From Candidatus Zixiibacteriota bacterium (GTDB taxonomy: Bacteria > RBG-13-66-14 > B26-G2 > WVWN01), in contig JAUWLW010000008.1 of assembly GCA_030613505.1 (NCBI GenBank), positions 1 to 64,000 of the forward strand: a stretch of DNA of 64,000 nt, given 5' to 3'. The position numbers were made by a program, and so were the translations under genes. Below, in pieces: positions 43,423 to 50,777 of the stretch; positions within the stretch are counted from its first letter, which is position 1; each line of letters starts with the position of its first letter. The notes beneath the pieces were generated by a model. The model was given only the letters and a program-made list of their open reading frames with translations. It was not told the origin of the DNA and did not search any database.

Positions 43423-44181
43423 CTAGTTGAATAAAGCCTTTACCTTGCCGAAGGATGTCGGCGTTATAGCCGTGCGGAACGGCTTCCCGCCCATATCCTT
43501 GCCGCCTTCGCCGGCGCCCCTGCACGGGGAACTCTCGGTCAAGTCGAAGTCGTTATTCTCGAAGTTTTTGAATAACGGGTCCTTGTGGATCTCGCCCGTG
43601 CCTGGCGTTGGTACGAAGCTGTACCAAGTGCCGCCACCTCAACCCGGGCAGAAATACATGTAGTTGCCGCCGTAGTGGGAGTCGACGTCGTTGTAGAGGA
43701 TGTTCAGCGTACCGGTATACTGGTGTTTGGCGATGCCGTACATCGACCCGCCGCTCTTGTTATTCTTGAAGATGATGTTGTTCTTCACAGTAGCGGAGGA
43801 ATACGCCCAGATGTAGAGGCCGAGCCCGTTTTTACAGATCGTATTTCCGTCGATGTTCGCGGTAGCGCTATCGGCAACGTAGATCGCGCCGAAGGTACCG
43901 CCATTTATCAAACAGCAACCCGTAATGTCCAGTTGGGTACCGGGCTGAGCAACGAATACCTGGCTGTCGCCGAGGTCGCAAAGCGCGCCGTTACCGCGAA
44001 TGCAGGACTTCTTGCCGATCAAAACACCGCACCCGCCGGTATACGTCGTATTAGGATCGAGCACAAGGAGCTTGTCGTAACCTTCGCCGGCACCGGCCTC
44101 GTTGTAGGCCGACTGCAACGTTTTCGCCACGGCCGCGGGGGCTATAAGCGCCAGTGCCAATAAAACGACTAAATAACGCAA
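43423..44181 (-). CDS. Candidate selenoprotein: secreted parallel beta-helix-like protein, copy 3; in-frame UGA at complement(43639..43641) read as Sec
   Basis: Signal peptide MRYLVVLLALALIAPAAVA; ...DSHYGGNYMYFCPG-U-GGGTWYSFVPTPGTGEIHKDPLFKNFENNDFDLTESSPCRGAGEGGKDMGGKPFRTAITPTSFGKVKALFN. 759 nt in one frame. Confidence 0.8.
43608..43627 (-). promoter_or_regulatory. SECIS-like stem-loop 3' of UGA, copy 3
   Basis: Minus strand UUGGUAC-AGCUUC-GUACCAA at +12 to +31 after UGA; 7-bp perfect stem, G in second loop position. Confidence 0.72.
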
Positions 44182-44267
44182 TGCACTTCACCTCCTTCGC
44201 TGGAAATTTCCCTTTGGCGCAAGTGCTAAAATAACGCGCCCGTTTCGCCCAGTTCACTCCTGCTAAT

Positions 44268-44296
44268 ATTATATATTAAAACCTTTTTGAATGCAA
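44268..44296 (-). promoter_or_regulatory. Sigma70-like promoter of copy 3
   Basis: Minus strand TTGCAT-N17-TATAAT. Confidence 0.65.
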
Positions 44297-44398
44297 GTAA
44301 AATAATCATATACTTGTTAATTGAACATATATTACTAAGTTAGTAATGTTATGCCTCCATAATCTACCCTAGCGCTCTACCCCCAGCGGGATTCCGGT

Positions 44399-45094
44399 TT
44401 AATCTTCCCCGCGTCCGCGTCGCCTTCGCGCCAGCCACCGCGCCACCAAATCCTTCGCCGGGTCCGTAAAGGCGTTGCCGAAAGCGATCGCCGCGGCAAA
44501 CATAACGGCGCCGAAAACGATAATGAAAACCGCGATAAGGAACGTCGTCGTTAAGTAGAGCTTCTCCAACGCCATAACGGCGCCGATAAACAGGACGCCG
44601 TAGCGAACGGCCTTGCCTATAACCGCAGCGTTTAATCCCTCTACTTTGCTCGCCCATACGCGAGCAAGCCCCCCCAAGAACGACCCGGCAATATGGGCTA
44701 CGAAAAGTATCGCCGCGGCCAAGAGGATGCGCGGCAGATAGAGTATCGAGAAATCGAATACGCGGGTGAGTAAGGTGAACCCCAATATCTCGGCGCAAAA
44801 ATCCAAGAACAATAGTACGACCACCCACCAAATAACGCGCCGGACGATCTCCCCGGCCGAATATTTGATATCCCCTTTGGCTAGCGCACCAAAGCCCAAC
44901 CTCGCGGCGCCCTTTTCTATGGGCAACGCGAGGAAGACGCGGCGCGCGAGCCGCGACAATAAGTAAGCTAAAAGCAGGCCGGCGGCAAAAACCGCCGCTG
45001 CTACCAGCAACACCGGTAGATATCCGGCTATGGTTTTCACCGTGCTGAGAAACGGTTCCACTACGGTTTGTGCGAAAAATTCACTCATATCCAT
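44399..45094 (-). CDS. Membrane protein with mechanosensitive-channel-like conserved TM helices
   Basis: Multiple TM segments; AFGNAFTDPAKDLVARWLARRR resembles the MscS-associated conserved TM-helix family (GLG..AKD.V). Confidence 0.65.
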   Translation of the reverse strand: MDMSEFFAQTVVEPFLSTVKTIAGYLPVLLVAAAVFAAGLLLAYLLSRLARRVFLALPIEKGAARLGFGALAKGDIKYSAGEIVRRVIWWVVVLLFLDFCAEILGFTLLTRVFDFSILYLPRILLAAAILFVAHIAGSFLGGLARVWASKVEGLNAAVIGKAVRYGVLFIGAVMALEKLYLTTTFLIAVFIIVFGAVMFAAAIAFGNAFTDPAKDLVARWLARRRRGRGED

Positions 45095-45102
45095 ATCGAA
45101 AT

Positions 45103-47343
45103 CTAAGGCGCCGCCGTCCCCGACAGAAGCCGCTCGAGGCGGCCTCGCCGTACGGGCGTGAATTTCTTTATAATAACGACCGTATTATCCACGCGCTCGG
45201 ATATCTCCTCCGGGACCGATTTAAACAACAATTGCTCCCACGCGCCGCCCTTGCGTGCGCCCAGCACGATGAGGTCTTTCGGTAGTATCTCCGCCATCAA
45301 CGCTTCAGTTACTTCTTCGGCGTAGAGCACGTCCCTTTCGAAACCGCGTCGACACTCCACGTCGCAAACTACCTCGTCCAAAAGGTTCCTTGCCGTATAC
45401 CGCGGCACGCCGAATTCATCGGCCGCGCCGGATACCGTAACGACGCGCAACTTGGCGTCGAAGCGGTCGGCGAACGCCGGCGCCAGTTCCGCGGCGAGGC
45501 GGGAGTTGGAGCTGCCGGAAACCGCGACCAGTATGCGGCCTACGTCCGTCAAATCGTCGGCGCCGGGCCTCACTACCGCGACATCACACGGGGCGTCGTC
45601 GAGCACGGCGTCAATAACCGTGGCCAACAACCTGTCGCCCAAGGTCCGTCGGCTGACGCGTCCCATAACTATGAAGTTGCAATTCTCTTCGCGGGCCGTC
45701 TCCAAAATGCCGTGCGAAAGGCGGTGCGATATCTTAATCATTCGCTTGACGTCGTCGACGCCCTCGCGCTCGCAGATCTTCTCGGCCAACATGAGCTGGG
45801 AACGAAAATCGCCGGCCCGCGCGACGCCACGTTCGAGGGGTACGTAATACGGAACCTCCACTACGGACAACAATAATATCTCGCCGTCGAACTTCTTCGC
45901 GATGGCCGCGGCAACCGTCACCAACGACTTCATCGTATCCGGGTTGCCGACGGGGACCAGGATTTTATATTCCTTACGCGCTTGCTTGGCCATCAAGTAC
46001 CGAATGACCCGCTCGCGCTCGAGCGTCCGTTTGGCGCCTTTCGAATAAGCTAAATATACCAATCCTCCCGCGGCCAGATAACAGGTCCCCAAAAGGTAGG
46101 TGTTCCACTCCATGAAGAGCAACATAAGAAGGTTGGAGGCGATGCCTAAGGCCGGTATCAAGTAGCCGAAGGGCAAGCGGAACGGACGTTTAAGTTCCGG
46201 GCGGCGCCGCCGGAGCATTATTACCGAAAAATTGACCACGACAAGGGCGAAGAGTAAGCAAAAGTTCGTGAGGTGCGCTACGGACCGCACCTCGCCTATT
46301 ACCGCGATTATGATCGCCAATCCCGCCGTTGCCGCGATCGCCCAATGCGGCGTACGGAAGCGCGCGTTTACCCGGGCCAAAAACCACGGCATGAAGCCGT
46401 CGCGTGCGATCGCGTACGTGACGCGCGAGGTCGTGAGAACCGCGGCGTTTAGCGCCGAAACCGTCGACAGAACACCCGCGATTAATACGAAGAATAGGCC
46501 GTATCCCCCTAATACTTTCGCGGCTATTATCGCGAGGGGCGCAGGCGCCTCCCCTAAAACTTCGAAATCTATTATCCCAACAGATACCATAATCACAAAG
46601 ACGTAAATTATCGTAGGGATCGCCAGCGCTAACAAGATCGCCCGCGGAACGTTCTTCTCCGGGTTTTTGACCTCCTCCGCCGCGTCCGAGATTTGCTCGA
46701 AACCGAAGAAAGAAATGTAGATGAGCGAGGTGGCGGCGAGGACGCCGAGCGTACCGAACGGCGCGAAATTGTCGAAACGCTCCCACTCCACGAAACGGAA
46801 ACACAATATGACGAATACGACCAGTATCGCGACTTTGCCGAGCGTCAAGAAGGTTTGCGTATGACCCGCTTCTTTCGTCCCCTTAATATTTAGCAGCGCT
46901 AGAAGGATTATAAGGGTCGCGGCCGCGACGGCTCGGTTTAACGTATATGGCAACGCCAACTCGACGAGGGGGGTGAAATGCTCTGCGAACCCGATAGAGT
47001 ACAGGGCCGCGGAGACAACCAGGCCAAAGACCATCGACCAACCGGTGATGAAGGCCGTAAAGCCGCCGATGGCCTCGTGGACGAAGGTATAGCCGCCGCC
47101 GGCGATGGGGATGGCCGCGGCCAGCTCGCAGTACGACAGCGCCGTGAATAGCGTCATGAAGCCGACGATGACGTACGAAACCGTCGCCGCCGGGCCCGCT
47201 GTGCCGGCGGCCAGGCCGGATAGGATGAAGATGCCGGCGCCTATCATCGCGCCCACGCCCAGCATCGTCGCGGCGACGAGGCCCAGCGACCGCGTCAGCT
47301 TGACCTCGTGCTCCTCGCCCGGCAATGGAATTCGCTCAGCCAT
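45103..47343 (-). CDS. APC-family amino acid permease fused to universal-stress-protein domains
   Basis: LTRSLGLVAATMLGVGAMIGAGIFILSGLAAGTAGPAATVSYVI permease signature; C-terminal USP-like YKILVPVGNPDTMKSLVTVAAAIAKKFDGEILLLSVVEVP and SRRTLGDRLLATVIDAVLDDAPCDVAVVRP. Confidence 0.88.
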   Translation of the reverse strand: MAERIPLPGEEHEVKLTRSLGLVAATMLGVGAMIGAGIFILSGLAAGTAGPAATVSYVIVGFMTLFTALSYCELAAAIPIAGGGYTFVHEAIGGFTAFITGWSMVFGLVVSAALYSIGFAEHFTPLVELALPYTLNRAVAAATLIILLALLNIKGTKEAGHTQTFLTLGKVAILVVFVILCFRFVEWERFDNFAPFGTLGVLAATSLIYISFFGFEQISDAAEEVKNPEKNVPRAILLALAIPTIIYVFVIMVSVGIIDFEVLGEAPAPLAIIAAKVLGGYGLFFVLIAGVLSTVSALNAAVLTTSRVTYAIARDGFMPWFLARVNARFRTPHWAIAATAGLAIIIAVIGEVRSVAHLTNFCLLFALVVVNFSVIMLRRRRPELKRPFRLPFGYLIPALGIASNLLMLLFMEWNTYLLGTCYLAAGGLVYLAYSKGAKRTLERERVIRYLMAKQARKEYKILVPVGNPDTMKSLVTVAAAIAKKFDGEILLLSVVEVPYYVPLERGVARAGDFRSQLMLAEKICEREGVDDVKRMIKISHRLSHGILETAREENCNFIVMGRVSRRTLGDRLLATVIDAVLDDAPCDVAVVRPGADDLTDVGRILVAVSGSSNSRLAAELAPAFADRFDAKLRVVTVSGAADEFGVPRYTARNLLDEVVCDVECRRGFERDVLYAEEVTEALMAEILPKDLIVLGARKGGAWEQLLFKSVPEEISERVDNTVVIIKKFTPVRRGRLERLLSGTAAP

Positions 47344-47504
47344 AGTGCGTCAGGGATTAACTACTTTCGCGAATTATACTAAACGGCGCTAAAAAAACAA
47401 GGTAAATCGGGTTCGACTTCAAACGTGGCTATTTTACTATTAATATTAAATGATACGAAATGATTACAGATTGTGAAAAAACGCGCAATTGCGAAATATT
47501 TTTC

Positions 47505-47533
47505 TTGACTCTCTCTCTCTCTCTTACTATTAT
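47505..47533 (+). promoter_or_regulatory. Sigma70-like promoter with (CT)n microsatellite spacer
   Basis: TTGACT-CTCTCTCTCTCTCTTAC(17)-TATTAT; eight CT units from 47509. Confidence 0.6.
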
Positions 47534-47553
47534 ACGGGTTGAAGGTGGTCGAA

Positions 47554-47890
47554 ATGACGGAACTTTTATACAAACCGAAGTATTACGTACACGTATGGCG
47601 GATAGAGGTCGAAAACCCGGTGGACCCGGAGAATTATATCCTTTGCCCTTTCAATTCGATAGTTTTCGTACGAGCACAAACGGACCCCCCAACGGACCCG
47701 CCAGAACGGTAACCGTGTAGAGCTCGACGTTATTTGCGACGGCGGCCGAACGGACCTGTGTTACGCTCAGTACATAAGCGAAGTGTTCGTAGACCCGTGG
47801 CCGTGGAAATTGATATCGGAAATCAGCATGTGGGGCGCGCCGGAAGTAACTACCGAAATAGATATGATAATCCGTTACCGCTTAGCGTAA
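47554..47890 (+). pseudogene. Small ORF split by a single-base frameshift at a C6 tract (47685-47690); possibly phase-variable, programmed or an assembly error
   Basis: Frame 1: MTELLYKPKYYVHVWRIEVENPVDPENYILCPFNSIVFVRAQTDPPTDPPER*. Removing one C joins it to ...RTRQNGNRVELDVICDGGRTDLCYAQYISEVFVDPWPWKLISEISMWGAPEVTTEIDMIIRYRLA*, giving a continuous 111-aa ORF. Confidence 0.5.
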
Positions 47891-47920
47891 GGGCGAAAAG
47901 TATATACTTAACTTGTACTT

Positions 47921-48748
47921 ATGAGCCGTTTATCTTTAATTGCGGCTACGGTAATGATAGTATGCCTGCCCGAAGCTCGAGCGGGTGTAGGTTCGGTAAT
48001 CTCTTCTTTTGTCGCGGCCTCGGAGAGCGAGCGCCGCAACGCCTGGGCCGCCTACCGCGACCGGCGCGACCTAGAGCACGTTTACGCATTCTGCGACCAA
48101 CCGAACGAGGTCCGAAAATTCACTACTCGCGGTTCGCTTGTCTCCTCCTATAGTATAGAAACGCCGTGGCCCTTACGGGGCACCGACACTACGCACCTGG
48201 GCCCGGGCTATATGGGCCTTTGCGGCGGCGAAAAAGACTTCAAAATCCTCAACCTCGCTACGGGAAAGATTGTATATTCCTACGCTACGTCAATAACGTA
48301 CAATGACTTCTTCTACGACGGTACCCATTACTATTTTAAGCCCTTCTCCGCGGGTGGCTTTTTCTACCGATATACTACTAGCGGTGAATATAAAGGATGG
48401 ATTCACTACGACGGGTACCCGCCGGGGGGATGGTTCGGCGGCTGCGGTTATACGAACCGCTTCGCCGGCGCGGTAGGTTCGTACGTAATTATCGATTTAT
48501 GGTCCCCCGACATAACGGTGGCGTTAACGCATCCTGGAGGGTCGCTGGTCAATGCGTGGCATTCCCCGGGCGCAGGTTTCGGTTCAACGTGCGGCCCGGC
48601 TGCATTCGGTAACTACGGCATCACGTTTTGGGGAATATTCGACTTACGTAGTAGCCGGGATAGTTGGTTATACCAAGTCGATATTTCCGGCGCGGTCCCG
48701 GCGGTAACGCCATCGTCCGTGGGAAAAATAAAGGCAATATACCGCTAA
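47921..48748 (+). CDS. Secreted protein with C-terminal PSSVGKIKAIYR tail
   Basis: Signal peptide MSRLSLIAATVMIVCLPEARA; C-terminus shares a motif with 48755-49513 and the beta-helix genes. Confidence 0.65.
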   Translation: MSRLSLIAATVMIVCLPEARAGVGSVISSFVAASESERRNAWAAYRDRRDLEHVYAFCDQPNEVRKFTTRGSLVSSYSIETPWPLRGTDTTHLGPGYMGLCGGEKDFKILNLATGKIVYSYATSITYNDFFYDGTHYYFKPFSAGGFFYRYTTSGEYKGWIHYDGYPPGGWFGGCGYTNRFAGAVGSYVIIDLWSPDITVALTHPGGSLVNAWHSPGAGFGSTCGPAAFGNYGITFWGIFDLRSSRDSWLYQVDISGAVPAVTPSSVGKIKAIYR

Positions 48749-48754
48749 ACGTTA

Positions 48755-49513
48755 ATGGGTAAGGTACTTTTAATTTATTTTATATTAGCTATTACGCCGG
48801 CCGCCGCCCTCGCTGTTTTAGGCGAAGTAGTAAATTCTTTCCCCGCGCCCGACGAAAAGCCGCGGGCTCTCGCCCGAAGCCCGGAATCCCTTTTCGTTTA
48901 TTGCTACACCTGGGGCGATAATATCTGGCGTCTAAACCCAACCAACGGGTCGGTCGTCAGCTCGTTTCCGTCGCCGTTCGGCGTCTTTACTACCGGCCTA
49001 AGCTATTCGTGGGGCGGGAACCTATGGATCGGTAACTGGTATAATAACTACGTATATAGATGTGCCGCGTCTAACGGGAGTATATATGGTTCGTGGTATG
49101 CAGGCCACAAACCCCGAGGTTTGGCTGTTGAATGCGCAGGCGACGGGGGCTTTAACCCGCGAGCCATATTTTCGTCGGACACCAGCCCACGGTACGTTTG
49201 GCGTCACGACCTAACGAGCGGGAGAATCTACTCGAGCTTTAAACCTGGCGCACACATCTTAGACATTGCGTGGGATTGGCGGAACAAAGTCGTTTGGGGC
49301 GGGTACTCGTCGACTATTTACGGGTACCGTACCGCCGGGGCTACCGTTTTCTCTTTCCCCTCCCCCGGCACCTCGCCATACGGCTTTGCTTATTACGCGG
49401 AACATTTGTACGTAGCGACTTACGAGAAGAATTTTATATGGCAAATACATTGCCCCCGCTTTGAACCCGTAACCCCGTCGTCAATAGGTAAAATTCGGAC
49501 TTTGTATAAATAG
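48755..49513 (+). CDS. Secreted beta-propeller-like repeat protein with C-terminal PSSIGKIRTLYK tail
   Basis: Signal peptide MGKVLLIYFILAITPAAALA; repeating NIWRLNPTNGSVVSSFPSP / YVWRHDLTSGRIYSSF / STIYGYRTAGATVFSFPSPG. Confidence 0.65.
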   Translation: MGKVLLIYFILAITPAAALAVLGEVVNSFPAPDEKPRALARSPESLFVYCYTWGDNIWRLNPTNGSVVSSFPSPFGVFTTGLSYSWGGNLWIGNWYNNYVYRCAASNGSIYGSWYAGHKPRGLAVECAGDGGFNPRAIFSSDTSPRYVWRHDLTSGRIYSSFKPGAHILDIAWDWRNKVVWGGYSSTIYGYRTAGATVFSFPSPGTSPYGFAYYAEHLYVATYEKNFIWQIHCPRFEPVTPSSIGKIRTLYK

Positions 49514-49556
49514 GCCTGATTAAAAATTCCCTAGCGGAGCTCCTAAACCCAAGCTA

Positions 49557-50777
49557 TCATCGAGTACTTTTATCCGTTCGCTCAACGTGGATATAGAACT
49601 CGGGCCTCGTGGGGGTACCGAAGATGCGAAGCTCGGCGACGCCTACGCCGGCGTAACTGACGCGGACCTCCCCCACGAACATATTCACGAGGTTTTGCAG
49701 CGTCATATTTTCAGAACGGAACGTTAGCTCGAGCGACAACTTCGACGCGCTCCCGCCGAAGTGCCACCGCGCCTCCGCGGCCCGGCACGAACCCTCGTCG
49801 ACCGTGAAGTCCGCGTTGTGGAGCGTGAATTGGAAGTTAACGTCCTCCAGCCGGACCTGTACGTTGTCCGGCGCGAGGATTAGGTTGCCGTGGCTCAGCC
49901 GGCCCGTTGCGCGGTGGTCGAGCTTGCCACGCCCCCACGTCAACGTCCCCTCGAACGTCAAAATACCCTCGGCCTCAAGCAGGTACCCGGGCTTCCCCAC
50001 CCACGGCAGGACGTTAACCACCTCCACAGCCTCCACGCGGTACTTCGCCGAGCCTTCCTTGGTTACGAAAGAATGGCCCGCGGAGAACTCGAAAGAGCGC
50101 TGCCGCGTCGTTTTCCCTTTGAGCGACGTTTCTATTTCTTCGTCTGAAATACGCCCGCCGACGTCGACGTCGCGTAGTATTATGGTATCGCCGGCGTCGC
50201 CGCGAAAGACAACGCGCCCCCGCGTTGCCGCGAACTCGAAATCGAACGGTGCCCGCTTCCCCTTTCGCGGCTTCGCTTCCCCGGCCTCACCCACTGCCGT
50301 GTTAACCGCCGGCGCGGGGGCGGCCGGTGCAGCAGGCGACGGTAATACGGCCCCCGGTAATACCGCGGCCCCGCTGCCCTCACCCGCCGCCGTTCCCCAA
50401 GGCTTCCGCAATACCGGCCGGCTTAACTTTAACGGATAGAGGTATATAGTATATTCTTCCGTAGTAACTTCCTTAACTAAGCGAGCGTCGAACCGCAACA
50501 GAAGAACCGCCGACGGCCGGAGTTTTACGCGGACGCGCGACGCCTCGCCGCTTATAAATGAACGCGGCCTTTTAACGAAAACCAGGTCGCGAACCTCGAC
50601 GCCCAACGGGAATACGTACCTCACCGCGCCTATGGTTACAAAGTCCCCGAAACGTTCCGTTATGGCTTCGCCGACGCGCCGGGGCAGCCATACGTTCAAT
50701 AGCCGGTAGCCGACGAGCGCCGCGACCGCGACGAAGAATAGAACGACGAAGCCGATGGATGCCCTTTTGGCGCTCAC
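49557..50777 (-). CDS. AsmA-like membrane-anchored protein
   Basis: N-terminal TM helix, then ITERFGDFVTIGAVRYVFPLGVEVRDLVF; beta-rich remainder; stop overlaps neither neighbour, start overlaps uvrC stop. Confidence 0.5.
   Translation of the reverse strand: MSAKRASIGFVVLFFVAVAALVGYRLLNVWLPRRVGEAITERFGDFVTIGAVRYVFPLGVEVRDLVFVKRPRSFISGEASRVRVKLRPSAVLLLRFDARLVKEVTTEEYTIYLYPLKLSRPVLRKPWGTAAGEGSGAAVLPGAVLPSPAAPAAPAPAVNTAVGEAGEAKPRKGKRAPFDFEFAATRGRVVFRGDAGDTIILRDVDVGGRISDEEIETSLKGKTTRQRSFEFSAGHSFVTKEGSAKYRVEAVEVVNVLPWVGKPGYLLEAEGILTFEGTLTWGRGKLDHRATGRLSHGNLILAPDNVQVRLEDVNFQFTLHNADFTVDEGSCRAAEARWHFGGSASKLSLELTFRSENMTLQNLVNMFVGEVRVSYAGVGVAELRIFGTPTRPEFYIHVERTDKSTR

Noticed and set aside
41572-44181. 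Interpreting the three TGA-interrupted genes as pseudogenes or assembly errors
   Set aside because: Same stop codon at the same residue in three diverged copies, with conserved downstream frame, identical tail motif and intact promoters and terminators; independent errors or decay would not give this.
41572-44181. Alternative genetic code (UGA as Trp or Gly)
   Set aside because: UGA terminates other genes here at the expected C-terminus (uvrC 50774, DUF1385 gene 24968, AsmA-like 49557), and TGA does not appear inside any other recognised CDS.
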